In this document: one piece after another, positions 53,339-64,000 of the stretch
Layout of the letters: each line of letters begins with the position of its first letter
How positions within the stretch are numbered: the stretch's first letter is position 1
Assembly: GCA_963930655.1 (NCBI GenBank)
Contig: OZ005608.1
Coordinates: 11,656,001-11,720,000 of the forward strand
Origin: Myrica gale
Taxonomy: Eukaryota; Streptophyta; Magnoliopsida; Fagales; Myricaceae
DNA: 64,000 nucleotides
Direction of reading: 5' to 3'
The notes under the pieces: generated by a model
Told to the model about the DNA's origin: nothing
Database searches by the model: none
What the model saw: only the letters and a program-made list of their open reading frames with translations
Position numbers and translations under genes: made by a program

Positions 53339-55233
53339 CACTACAAGAAAAAAGACTTTGGGTGTGAAAAAAAATTGTCCCCAAAGTGCTAATTTCGTCA
53401 GTTAATGTTTTGGGTGACAAAACCGTGTTGTTTCCCGGTTTGTGACCTAAAACACGTCAGTCAAGATTGTAGCTGACGATTTTGGTGTTCTGTTGCTTGA
53501 AACAGTTCAGACGGTTTACAATACCGTCTGAACGGTTTTGTGCAATATTGATGAAATTGAAAATCGTCATACCAAATACATTCCATTTATTCGCATGAGC
53601 TGTGCAAGCGTACTCTCTATACGTTCGCATAGCTCATGCAAATGGTTGGTCCAATGTGATGAAATACATTTTATCGTGGACAATCCATGCACACGGTCAT
53701 ACAACATCGTCAGCATGGTAATATATTGTCGTCCAGAATCTTACATAAAGACGTCTACACTATTGTTTCATTATGACGAAATAGTTTTTGTCGGTGTCAA
53801 AAACCGTTCGAACCCTTACGTAGATGGCTCGGACGCTTTTTCTGTTGCACACGTTGGAACGTGTTTCATTACCGTGCGAATGGTTTCTTATTAAAAGACC
53901 ATGTGCATGCGAGAATAACTGTGGGGCCGGACGATATTGCTAAGGGTTCAGACGGATAGTTATGCGTGTGCACGTTATGATTGCACAAGAACCGTTCAGA
54001 CGTCTTTTGTTTCTGTTCGAACCGTTTTCTACGTATTTGAATTAATTTAATTAAAATTTTAAAAATAATTTGCAAATAATATAAATAGAAAGATATTCAA
54101 TACTAGTAATATAATAAAATATCTACAAATATGCAATCGTCATTAAAAGTAAATAAAATACATAATTGATAAGTACTGAAAAAGTAGTAAAAATATATAA
54201 ATCTATCCAAATTTTCGTTTGGGTGTCGTATGAGTTTGCAACTATCTGATCTGCTCCATCAGCTGCTCACACATCTACTCTGCCATTAGTTGCATCCTCC
54301 ATTCTTGTTGTTCCCCTAGGTTCCTTTGTTGTTCCTGCATCATCTTCTAATGCTCTTCATCTTTTTTTCGTTGCTGCTCCGCCATCATCTGTATCAACTC
54401 TTCGTCTTTCTTCTGTTCCCGATCCTCTATCATCTGCATATGCTCTCGCATCGTCTGCTCCATATCTGACCGCTAGACCAGAAGCACTTCACTCCGGGAC
54501 AAATCAACAGATGAAGTTGATGAAGATAATCCAACATACCGTATAGAACGGCTGAAACCTCACATGTAACCCGCTTTCGTCCCCAGCAACTCAGCGAAAA
54601 TCTCCACTTCGACGTATGACTTTCCCTGTGACTCTTGCTGCAACTGTAACGCCTCCATTTTTTCCTACAAAATTATAAAAGAAGATACAACTAGCACATA
54701 TGAAACATAATCTCATACGGATGCATCATTAAATCCAACGTTACAATTTACAAAATTTTCTCATGCATATTCTGATGTCCACATGCCATCCTTATTAGTA
54801 TGCGTCTTTTTATACAGCAACGCAGGACAAATCTCATCAGATTCTGGATTTTTTGTACACCAAAAGATATAGAACATGCATATTAAAATACCTAACTTAT
54901 TTAAATAATAAATAATACAAATTTAAATTTATTACTTACTAACAACATTCTCGCGCGTTGAAAGGACCTCGCTCCTGATGTGTGTAAAATCTTCAGCTTA
55001 GGTCAATTCCCTTTGTAGATTACACTCCTCCTTTGCATTGTACATTTACAGCTGTTACCACAATTAATAATGAAATAAAATAAACGTTCAAGACGGAATA
55101 AAAATGTTTAACATGGAATTGAACACAGAGTAATGCTGGAACATTCTTTTTTTGTGCGTCATGTACGTTGTGTTCATCGTAGACGTCACAGTGATGCAAT
55201 GCTCAACTCAGTCATAATCTAGTTGGAACATTC
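53339..55233 (-). mobile_element. CACTA (En/Spm) transposon fragment
   Basis: CACTACAAGAAAAAAG at 53339 is the canonical CACTA terminal repeat. It is followed by subterminal sequence rich in GTTCAGACGG and ACCGTCTGAA-like inverted motifs (53490-53540, 53800-54020). On the minus strand 54480-54660 reads LQLQQESQGKSYVEVEIFAE then LLGTKAGYM, like the end of the second CACTA gene (transposase-24 type). A Glu/Gln-rich repeat follows (MEQTMREHMQMIEDREQKKD), with stops. The right terminus is absent, cut at the second duplication copy. The open frame 53538-53894 is subterminal sequence, not a gene. Confidence 0.78.
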
Positions 55234-55703
55234 CAAATGCATGCATTACTTGTAGAATACTCTTAACAATATCAATAACAGTTGCTTCTAGAGGAAGAAG
55301 TTTTTAAAAGCTTAAATTAATAAAATCTTATTTACGGTAGACAATGTCACAAGAAAGCCTAAATGGATTAGTCATTCTATCAATTGAAAGTATCATATTA
55401 ACAAATCTTGAATATAAAAGTTTGATTAATAATTTGGCAACTCAAAAAGTTAAAAATATATATTTTTAAATATTTTTTATTAACCTATTATTTTTGAAAT
55501 TTATATAAAAATGCCTAATTTTTAACATGGCCTTAGGCCTCATTTTTTTTTGGTAGTTTTCCTAATCTATAGGCGTAGAAAGCAGTCACCTCTTTCCTGG
55601 ACTTTCATGGGTCTGCTTTGGACTGGTATCTCGCGGCTTTCGTTTTAGGCCCATGAAAATATCCTCCGTTCAGCGAGTTACGTTGAGCATGAGATGGGCC
55701 TTG
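55234..55703 (+). repeat. Direct duplication, copy 2
   Basis: Second copy of 52611-53073 including the hAT end. It preserves TGGCCTTAGGCCTCA better than copy 1. It ends at ATGGGCCTTG and then diverges. Confidence 0.88.
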
Positions 55704-56049
55704 GAGACCTATTATGCGTACTTTGGTAAATTTGACCCAAAACGACAAGGTGTTACGAAGGTAATTCGAACGAATAAATAGGGTCTGTTTAAGAGCACGT
55801 CGACTTTGCCCAATTTACTGTCAGAAGGGCCTTAAACAACCTACAACGAAACAAAAATAAGTTATCTCTGAAGCTTTCTTCCAGTGGTCATAAACCAAGC
55901 AAATCACTCAAAAAGTTTCAAATTCGACAAGAATGCCTCAATACAATTACAGAATATGTTAACTCCAAGTGACCTCATGAAGTTCTAAATCAATAGCATC
56001 TAAAAGGAATAGCAGTCCCAGGATTCATGCCTGTAACATACAGCCAAGC
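55704..56049 (-). other. 3' flank / 3' UTR of CLPP4
   Basis: Downstream of the CLPP4 stop on the minus strand. Probably includes its 3' UTR. No distinct polyadenylation signal can be fixed. Confidence 0.5.
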
Positions 56050-56533
56050 CTAGTAGATCTCATCCTCTGGAACATCAGGTGTCAAGAACTTCCTCGGATC
56101 TTTACTAATGTCCTCATAACTCAGCCTTGGTTTCACCTTCTCTGGCACAGGCATTAGAGGAATTATGATATCCCTATCAATAACCCCATCAATTATTCCA
56201 TACTCAACTGCTTCTATAGGGGACATGTAACGGTCCCTATCAATATCTTTTTGAACTTGTTCGAATGAGCGACCAGTAGATTCTGAAATGATTCGTGTGA
56301 CATTATTCTTATTATGCATGACTTCTCGGGCTTGAATTTCCACATCCAGTGCTTGACCACTAGCACCTCCAAGAGGTTGATGAATCATAATCCGTGTATT
56401 GGGCATCGCCAGACGCTTGCCTTTAGTGCCACCTCCAAGGATTATGGAAGCTGTGGATGCTGCAATGCCAAGTGCAACTGTGGAAATATCAGCCCTCACA
56501 AGCTTCACGACATCATAGATGGCCATCGTTGCA
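56050..56533 (-). CDS. CLPP4: ATP-dependent Clp protease proteolytic subunit 4, last exon
   Basis: Last exon of the nuclear gene for a plastid stromal ClpP subunit, part of the ClpP/R core that degrades proteins delivered by ClpC/D. 160 residues are encoded: ATMAIYDVVKLVRADISTVA, GIAASTASIILGGGTKGKRL, NTRIMIHQPLGGASGQALDV, DIDRDRYMSPIEAVEYGIID, and the tail SKDPRKFLTPDVPEDEIY. All three catalytic residues are seen: Ser in GIAAS, His in MIHQP, Asp in DRDRY. The Gly-rich insert and the PDVPEDEIY tail match ClpP4 rather than other plastid paralogues (from memory). The acceptor TATCAG|TGCAACG sets the start. Earlier exons (transit peptide, INSPGGS motif) are not found up to 64000, so the preceding intron is >=7.4 kb or the upstream part is lost. 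Confidence 0.9.
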
Positions 56534-56991
56534 CTGATACAATACAACAGCATAAGGAATGAGCAAGAAAAAGAAGAAAACTAAAATCGCAAGTAAACAA
56601 ACTTTTCATATGAGATGGCACTAGAAGTGAAAATACCATTAAGGAACCACACTTGACGGGAAAAAAACAACCAAATACTTTATATTGTGCATTAAAATTT
56701 CAGTTGTATATACACAAGTTATTTAGAAAAGATACACTATACAGGAGGGCCACCTGCTTATGTGAGAGTTATGTTAGGGGCAGTTAGCAATCACCAAATG
56801 AACAAGTCCCAAATGGAACATGCCCTTTTCCCTAATTTTTCTCTCTTTGGTTTTCCACAACAAACTGAAAGATGAATATAGGAGGCCCTTAGATGCAGGA
56901 ATGAGAAAAAGGAAAGGTAGGGAGTTGCATAAAAATGGTTGTATCTGATGCAGCGTGGTTAAAGCCACTTACCCCGAAGTCCTTGCTTTTT

Positions 56992-57027
<36 letters not shown>

Positions 57028-57280
57028 TTATTTATTATTTTTTGTTTCTAGCAACAACCACATGTGATGCGGCATAGGACCCACAGCATGTACTTTTCCA
57101 TTAGCAGGATGAAAAGGGTGACAGGGAGTATATTTGGAATTAGTGGTAGCACAAGGGGTATCAATGGCAAGATTGAAAACTGAAGGGATGCAACAGAATC
57201 GCCCTAAGCATAGGGATTGTACGGTCGAATCTTTCGAAAAAAACAAAATTCGTCAGCTTTCAAGGCTGTAGGCATGTTTT
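56534..57280 (-). other. CLPP4 intron, with a G homopolymer
   Basis: Upstream of the last exon. No exon encoding INSPGGSL seen. Contains the 33-nt G run at 56994-57026 preceded by seven T. Confidence 0.6.
56994..57026 (+). repeat. (G)33 homopolymer
   Basis: Thirty-three uninterrupted G on the plus strand (C in the CLPP4 sense strand) after TTTTTTT. Confidence 0.9.
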
Positions 57281-57296
57281 CCCCCATCTTTAGTTT

Positions 57297-58980
57297 TTTT
57301 TTTATTAGAGCAGTATTATTAAAAAAGAGAACTGAAATCAGTACAAAGACTACCAAAATCGAACAAAACAAACAAAAGAAGAAGCCCGGGGATGAACCTG
57401 GGGAGCCCAGGAGGTCCGGGACAAGGACGAGCCAGGGAAGCCCAGTATAGGACGAGCCTTGGATACCCGGGATAGAGCCAGGGAAGCCCTAGAGGATCGG
57501 GAGCCCTGGGTGAACACTCAAAGCATACAAATGAAGAAACTAAGAAAATCAAAATAGTCCAAAAAACGACCCCCAACGAAGCATTAGCCCAAAGGAAAAG
57601 AGAATGAAACACAGCTCCCTGCAAGCTCGCAAGCATCCTATCTGCGTCCTCGAAGCTTCTGCAATTTCACTCTCTCCAAAGGCACCACCAAATACACAGA
57701 GGAATCATCCTCAAAATAACAGTGGCAGACGGATCCACAAACTTCCGATCCCAACATAAGAGGGCATCCACCACCCGTTCAAAAATAATCCAATGAACAT
57801 TCAAAGTACCAAGGACAGACATCCAAATGCCTCTTGCAACCGGGCAGTGCAATAACAAATAATTAACAGATTCTCCATCACCCTTACACATATAACATCA
57901 CTCTGTGACATAAACACTCATCCTTCTGAGATTATCAATTGTCAATATCCGCCCATGAGAAGCCTCCCATACAAAGAAAGACACGCAGAGGGACTCTAGC
58001 CTTCCAAATCCCACGCCAGGGGAGGAGCCTAGGATGTCCGAGGTTACGACTGGGTTGACCTGGCTGACCGGGTTCAAGAGCGGAAGGTCGGGAATGGCAT
58101 TGGGTGCCTGCTAGGCCGGCTGTATGGTCAACATATTGAATCCGCACATCAGACAAAGAGAGCTAGGAATGGGCTTAGGCGCGGGCTCCGCAAACCGTTG
58201 CTTTTGTTGTACCAGCCCAATAACCCAATCCAACTCAGCTCTTCACTGCATTAAATGTTGTCACAGGTAGCTGTCAGAATCAGCCACCAACGCAAACTGT
58301 CCAGATTGCCCAGTCGAATCATGGGTAATCGCAATATCCTGTTCAAGCTTTGCACAGCCACCAACACAAACTGACCAACCTGAAAATGACGACGAACACC
58401 CTTCCCCTCCGTCTGCTTCTCCGGTAAACCAGACTTCATATCTGCGAAAGACAAACCTTGCCAGACCGGAGCAGCCCCAGGCCTATACGCTTGTGTTTGA
58501 GCTCACCTATGACTGAAATAATTTCTTCACAAGCCAGAGCAAAGGACTGCCACCCAATGCAAGACTTCCCCTCCGGCACCATCATTGCCCCACGTCAGCG
58601 TCGCTCCCCAAATTCAGCTAGAGCAACGTATCTACCATTACTATTCGAACATAATTGGGCGAGAAACGCACGTGAGGACTCGTTGAATTTCTCCGAAAAG
58701 CCTCTGGAGTCCTTTAACAGCACCAGTTTACCAAACAGGTTCGCCAACCAGACCACCCCATATCTTCCCAAGCGAATGACACTTTGAGATTTCCTATTTT
58801 GTTCAGTTAACGTGACAATGCCATACGAACTCACAGAGAACTGGAACAATTTAGCTTTAATCACCAAGCTTCGAAAAAAATGCCATTCAAAGTTTTTAAG
58901 CAAAATCAACCTGTTAGACGAACCGGATCACTCTAGGAGACGTCGTGGACAACCCCAACATACGCCAAACATTTAGAAAT
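57297..58980 (-). mobile_element. 5'-truncated, internally deleted LINE with 16-bp target duplication
   Basis: A perfect 16-bp duplication CCCCCATCTTTAGTTT flanks the insert (57281-57296, 58981-58996). The minus-strand poly(A) tail (a T run at ~57294-57303) lies at the left end, as expected for target-primed insertion. The right part (58595-58909) encodes an ORF1-like piece (SSRAFLAQLCSNSNGRYVAL). The left part (57667-57891) encodes the C-terminal zinc-binding end of ORF2 (CKGDGESVNYLLLHCPVARG). Endonuclease and RT are missing between them. A GC-rich AGCCCAGG/CCTGGG stretch lies at 57385-57510. Confidence 0.85.
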
Positions 58981-58996
58981 CCCCCATCTTTAGTTT

Positions 58997-59199
58997 CTTA
59001 ACATGGAAATCCACACATCTCCAAAGGTTCCAGAACCATACAGGTCCTTTGTCCAAGAACCCAACACCATATATGTATCTGTCTATCTTAACAAGCCATG
59101 TCAATCAACTTCTCTACAACTGTCAACTATTTGTGTCACAAATTCGCAATGATGAAAGCAGGGTTTATAAAAAGAGCTCGACTGCCGACTTGACTAAAC
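58997..59199 (-). other. CLPP4 intron sequence between two LINEs
   Basis: Short AT-rich stretch. Nothing recognised. Confidence 0.5.
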
Positions 59200-59269
59200 T
59201 TTTTTTTTTACAAGTAAGAGAACCTTTATTAAAAGAAAAGGAAACGAAACGAAACGAAACAATACAAAG

Positions 59270-62200
59270 ACTGTACTGAACCAAATATAACAAGCAAGCT
59301 AGGAAACTAATAAAATCACTGAAGTCTACAAAAGGGGAACCCAACACCCCATTAGCCCACAGAAACAAGGTCTGCATCAGATTTCCCTTCAAACATTCTA
59401 AGGAAAGTCCCACATCTTCAAAGCAGCATCCATTCCTTTCCCTCCAGAGGCTCCACCAAATGAATAATGGAATCACTTTCCACAACGCCAAAGGATTGTC
59501 GAACTTTTTCTTCCAACACTTCAACACCCCTCCCACCCTCTTAGGCATCACCCAAGGATAGTTAACTATACTAAGCACGTGCACCCACAACTCTCTAGCT
59601 ACCAAGCAATGGAGAAGCACATGATCCATAGACTCCCCTTCATTCTTACAAAGAAAGCACCAATTGATCAGGCATAACCCCCTCCTTAAATTGTCAATGG
59701 TTAAGACCTTCCCATGAGCCGCTTCCCACACAAAGAACGACACTCGAGGCGGGACAACGACCTTCCAGATCTGCCTCCACGGAAAGACCTCGCCAGAACC
59801 CCCAACAATGAGCCCATATGAGGACTTAACAGAGAAGACCCCATTCTTAGTACCTTGCCACAACAGTTTATCTTCTTCCCCTCTCCTAAGAACCATAGAG
59901 TATAGCAGTGAGTAGAAAGCAGAAAAGTCTTCAATCTCCCAATCATTGGCGGTTCTAGCAAACTGAATATTCCACACCCCATAACCGAAATCGTCTTCCA
60001 AACAATCCGCTACCACCGCATCCTTGTGTATAGCAAGAGAAAACAAAAGGGGGAAAGCAAACTTGAAAGGCCTTTCTCCACACCATAGATCATGCCAAAA
60101 CCTGACGCTAAGACCACACCCCACCACATAACAGATGTTCCCACAAAGAAGGTCCATCCGTTGCTTATTTGCTTCCACAGGCTCACACCATAGGAACTAT
60201 TGATCACATGGGTTCTTCATCCTCATGAAACGCTGCCATACTTATCCTCAATAACAGCCCACCACAAACTATTCCTCTACAAGGCGAAACGCCACAACCA
60301 CTTGCTCAATAAAGCTCTATTGAACAAATGGAGTCTCCTTAAACCCAGCCCTCCACAACTCAATGGAGAGCAAACCCTCTCCCATTTGACAAGATGAAAC
60401 TTGTGCTCGAGTCCATCGCCCCCCATAAAAATGTCCTTTGGATCTTCTCCAATCTTTTGGCAACCCCAAAGGAATAGGAAAGAGAGACAAAAAATAGGTT
60501 GGGAGGCTAGAGAGAGTAGACTTGATCAACGTGAGTCTACCTCCCTTCGAAAGATAGCTGTGTTTCCAACCTGCCAACCTTCTTTCCATTCTCTCAATAA
60601 TGTCATCCAAAATATGTTTGCTCTTAAAACGTGCCCCCAACGGTAACCCAAGATAGGTGGTAGGCAACGACGAAACTCTGCAACCCAAAATAGTAGCCAA
60701 CTCCTGAACATTGCCCACATCCCCAACAGGAATAACTTCCGTCTTTGAAAGGTTAATTCTCAACCCCGACACCGCCTCAAAGCAAAGCAATAAGCATCTG
60801 AGATTGCAGAACTGACTCGCCTCCGCCCCACACAAGATTAAGGCGTCATCAGCAAAAAGGTGAGAAATACTCATGTCGCCCCCCTGCCGCCGACCCCAAA
60901 CCCCACAATGGAACTCCCCTCCACCACTTTATTCATCATTCTGCTGAACACTTCCATAATGAGCACAAACAAAAAGGGCGATAGCGGATCTCCTTGACGC
61001 AAGCCCCTAGAGCCTCCGAAAAAACCTTCAGGGGAGCTATTCACCATCACCGAAAATCTAACCGTAGAAATGCAAAACTCGATCCACCTGCACCACCTAT
61101 CCCCAAAACCACATCTCCTTAACAGATACAAAAGGAAATTCCAATTGACATGGTCGTAGGCTTTCTGAATATCCAATTTGCACAACATGCCCGGCACATT
61201 GGACCTCAACCTCGAGTCAATACACTCCCTAGCAATCAGCACAGGATCTAAAATTTGTCTACCTTTCACGAAAGCATTCTGGGATGGCGACATGATCTTA
61301 TCCAAGACAAACTTCAGACGATTAGCTAACACCTTCGCCAAAATCTTGTAAACACCCCCCACTAGGCTTATGGGACGAAAGTCCTTCAGCTCGACCGCTC
61401 CTGGTTTCTTCGGGATAAGAACAATGAACGTAGCGTTCATACTCCTAACAAATCTTCCTTCCCTAGCAAACTCGTTGAACATGAATAGGACGTCTCCCTT
61501 AACCACCTCCCAACAAGATTGGAAGAACGCTAAGGAGAAGCCATCAGGGCCCGGCGCCTTGTCCCCATTTAAACTCCTAACCGCCCCGGTTACTTCCTCC
61601 TCATCGAAAGGCCTCTCTAACCATTCCGCATCAACCCCTGAAATTGAAGCAAACTCTAGATCCTCCAGGAGGGGTCTCCAAGAGTGAGGTTCCGTATACA
61701 AGGAGCGATAGAAACCACAATCTCCTCTGAAATCCGCCCGGGTTCCTCCACCATCTCCCTCTCTACCTCCAAGCTCGAGATAGAGTTGTTCCTTCTGTTG
61801 GAGTTAGCCACTCTATGGAAGAACTTCGTACACCGATCCCCCTCTTTGAGCCAAAGAGCCATCGACTTTTGCCTCCAGTTGGTCTCCTCCATCTCAATTA
61901 TAAGATTCAGCTCCCTAGACACTTCCACTTTCCTCTCATACCCCGCCTCATCAAGACAACCTTCCTCATCCAATCGCTCCAACATAGATAAATCACCTAG
62001 CAACACCTGTTTACGAAAATTTAGATTCCCAAAGACCTCTTGATTCCACAATTTCAGATCCTTCTTCAAGGCTTTAAACTTAGAATCAAGCACAAAACTC
62101 GGCGACCCCAAGAAAACATAGGAGTTCCACCACTCCCTCACCTTATCCACAAAACCCTCCTCCTTAAGCCACATGTTCTCAAACCGGAAGGGTTTCTTTC

Positions 62201-62913
62201 CTCTCCCAAATCTACCACTTTCCAAGAGAATAGGGAAGTGATCAGATAACAGGCGAGATAGCCTCTTTTGGGTAACCTCAAGGTACAAGGCTTCCCAACA
62301 AGGGCTGAAAAGAAAGCGGTCTATTCTAGACCATGATTGGGGAGCTCTATTATTCGACCAAGTAAAGGATCCGCCCAACAACGGTAAGTCCACCAAGCCA
62401 TTTTCTGAAATAAAATCAGAAAAATCATCATAGCACTCCCGAAGCCTCCGACTCCCAACCTCTCACTAGGAAAGCGTGTGACATTGAAATCTCCCCCAAT
62501 GCATCACGGAAGGTTCCACCAAGCAAAGACACCTGATAACTCCTCCCAAAGCATCCTTCGTCTACTGTCATCGTTGAGTGCATACACCCCAGAAAAAACC
62601 CACTATACCCCATCCTCCACATTCTTAAAAATCACCTACATAGAAAAACTACCCTCACAAGAGTCCATCTCTAAAGACCTCAAATCCCACAATCAAAATC
62701 CCGCCCGAAGCTCCATCCGCCGCTAGACTACACCAGCCCACATGATGCCCCCCCCCACAAACTCCTAATGAAAGCTCTAGAAACTATCCCCACCTTAGAG
62801 TCCTGAATACATACTAAATCAGGCTTCCATTCCCGCAACAAATTTTTCACCCCACTACGTTTCTGACTATCATTCAACCCTCTAACATTCCAACTTAATA
62901 TTCTAGGCTTCAT
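59270..62913 (-). pseudogene. LINE ORF2: endonuclease, reverse transcriptase, zinc-binding end
   Basis: Starts MKPRILSWNVRGLNDSQKRS with the AP-endonuclease opening (62913). The endonuclease is broken at ~62730 and ~62430 and resumes with LLGGSFTWSNNRAPQSWSRI DRFLFS and LLSDHFPIL (62240-62396). The reverse transcriptase runs [72 protein letters not shown] (first catalytic Asp), and [20 protein letters not shown] (60871-61701). A frameshift in a G-rich run at ~60875 follows, then SHLFADDALILCG with the FADD catalytic pair (60820-60874). After another break come the thumb and C-terminal domains, ending in the zinc-binding CFLCKNEGESMDHVLLHC (59620-59680). Catalytic residues are kept, but at least four frame breaks prevent one protein. 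Confidence 0.87.
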
Positions 62914-64000
62914 AAAGATTTGATCGAAACCCTCCCTCCCTTGCGGCTCTTCCTCGACACATACTTCTTCCCATCATAATTGACTGAGGACTTCAACCGT
63001 TTCAGCTCCCTTAAGAACTTGCCTCCTAATCTGCTTGGAATCACAAGCCCACTGTTCCCCCTATCCGTCTCTAGAGCTGCAAAGAGCGCCATCAATTCGC
63101 TCTCGTAACCGTCGCATGAGAGTCCAACCATATTCTTAAAGGACGAGACCATATCCAACACCCAATCCGAAGAAGATAGATGCTTATGACAATCCTCCTT
63201 CCCCAACAAAGGAGGGCACACCGCCAAAGGTTTAGCCACAAACCCATCGACACCACTTTCTGCGCAAACTATAGCCCCTCCCTCTGCGCCCTGCTCAACA
63301 ACCAAGTCATAACTCCCAAGGAAATCCGATGGCACATCGCTGGTCTTACAAGCCACCACCCGGTCATAAGGACACAAATCTTCCACTAACAGTTGGTCGG
63401 AACCATCCTGCCTAGGTATAAAAACCACCTCATCCTCACAACGATAATCAACTACAGATGCACAAACCAACCCCCTATCATCCAAACCTAAACTAGCATC
63501 CAAGTCCTCAAACAATCCATCCCTCCCCAAACTTTTACTATCCCCAACACCACCTTCGAATTGACCCACCGGAACCTGCTCCTTAACAGAGCTGATGGAC
63601 CACTCAGAGGTACGAAGGGACGCACCTGTCATGGGCGGCAAAGCACCGAAAGGTTTCGAAATCTGGTCGACAATATTAGTGGGCCCAGGAAGCTCAGGCA
63701 ACACCTCTAAGACCGACGCAGAGACGTGGGGAACATGAGGAGGGAGATCACCAACAATTTCCGGCATATACGACTCCGGAGAAGGCGGAAGCACTTGCGA
63801 CAGAGCAATGGGTCTGTTGACGGTAAACACCGACGAGACAGAAGGAGATTTTGCAGCCACCGAAACCACCAACGGTATAGCAGGGGACACCGGTGATGAA
63901 GATTCCGGCAAGCACACATCGACATCGAACTGAGCCACATGCGGTGACAGAGGCGAAAGCTTGGAAGGATGGCCCTTATCGACAAAAGAGAATTCTCGGC
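62910..64000 (-). CDS. LINE ORF1 C-terminal part (partial)
   Basis: Open from the window edge to a stop at 62910, overlapping the ORF2 start by a few bases, as in plant L1-type elements. About 360 residues are visible: low-complexity Pro/Ser/Val linker (PESSSPVSPAIPLVVSVAAK), then acidic Asp/Gly/Val-rich text, and a basic end (GKKYVSRKSRKGGRVSIKSL). The RNA-binding DUF4283-like domain and CCHC knuckle expected of ORF1 would lie further right. The frame has no ATG needed inside the window because it enters from outside. The element is probably inactive because ORF2 is broken. Confidence 0.75.
   Translation of the reverse strand, partial: REFSFVDKGHPSKLSPLSPHVAQFDVDVCLPESSSPVSPAIPLVVSVAAKSPSVSSVFTVNRPIALSQVLPPSPESYMPEIVGDLPPHVPHVSASVLEVLPELPGPTNIVDQISKPFGALPPMTGASLRTSEWSISSVKEQVPVGQFEGGVGDSKSLGRDGLFEDLDASLGLDDRGLVCASVVDYRCEDEVVFIPRQDGSDQLLVEDLCPYDRVVACKTSDVPSDFLGSYDLVVEQGAEGGAIVCAESGVDGFVAKPLAVCPPLLGKEDCHKHLSSSDWVLDMVSSFKNMVGLSCDGYESELMALFAALETDRGNSGLVIPSRLGGKFLRELKRLKSSVNYDGKKYVSRKSRKGGRVSIKSL

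Larger units (their letters stand above)
59200..64000 (-). mobile_element. L1-type LINE, near full length, runs off the window
   Basis: Minus-strand non-LTR retrotransposon. The poly(A) tail is the T run at 59200-59209, followed upstream by a (GAAAC)4 repeat at ~59240-59262. ORF2 occupies ~59270-62913, and ORF1 ends at 62910 and continues past 64000. It belongs to the same broad family as the fragment at 57297-58980 and has the same orientation as CLPP4. Frameshifts make it inactive. The far target duplication is outside the window. Confidence 0.88.

Noticed and set aside
53538-53894. 118-codon plus-strand frame with Cys/His/Ser content
   Set aside because: It is CACTA subterminal sequence full of inverted GTTCGAACGG-like motifs, so the frame is incidental.
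61684-62043. Plus-strand frames of ~100 codons across the LINE (also 58458-58787, 61370-61687)
   Set aside because: They are antisense shadows of the LINE coding frames on the minus strand.

Overview
This window is nuclear DNA of a flowering plant, almost certainly a eudicot and possibly a woody one. It has a few intron-rich plant genes (replication protein A large subunit, plastid ClpP4, an unrecognised membrane protein) set in dense, nested transposable elements of plant type (Ty1/copia, Ty3/gypsy, Mutator, hAT, CACTA, L1-type LINE). Plant splice signals, the iMet-type primer-binding site and plant-only families support this. The species cannot be fixed from sequence alone. No operons, CRISPR arrays, rRNA or convincing tRNA genes were seen.

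Left part (1-9.8 kb): exon 1 of an RPA1A-like gene on the minus strand, with twin G-boxes upstream. Then comes a decayed region bounded by ~75-bp inverted repeats (2.4 and 9.5 kb). It carries a remnant of a VARLMGLE (DUF3741-type) gene and a 4.56-kb gypsy solo LTR.

9.8-22.25 kb: one Ty1/copia element (5-bp target duplication TTTAT) swollen from ~5.1 to 12.5 kb by nested insertions. These are a copia solo LTR (ATTTC) that itself holds a gypsy deletion derivative (CTTAG), and a 3.45-kb gypsy solo LTR (GGCTT).

22.5-34.8 kb: a five-exon gene for an unrecognised membrane protein, with a probable 1-nt frameshift in exon 4. Its introns carry three foldback Mutator-like elements, two with perfect 9-bp target duplications. 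One holds a berberine-bridge-enzyme fragment and one holds exons of an unrecognised host gene. A copia solo LTR (GTCTT) also lies here.

35.5-48.2 kb: a broken GRF zinc-finger gene, a minus-strand MuDR-type transposase pseudogene, and a plus-strand copia element. A giant-LTR gypsy element sits in the copia and has replaced part of its reverse transcriptase.

48.4-55.7 kb: a hAT transposase pseudogene interrupted by a copia solo LTR, then a CACTA fragment flanked by a ~465-bp direct duplication that includes the hAT end.

56-64 kb: the last exon of CLPP4 (minus strand). Upstream, inside what is probably one large CLPP4 intron, lie a 33-nt G homopolymer, a 5'-truncated LINE with a 16-bp target duplication, and a second LINE that runs off the window.

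The most interesting signals are the cluster of gene-capturing foldback Mutator elements, a gypsy element whose LTR begins inside its own open reading frame, the reconstructable insertion nest, and the frameshift in the membrane-protein gene.
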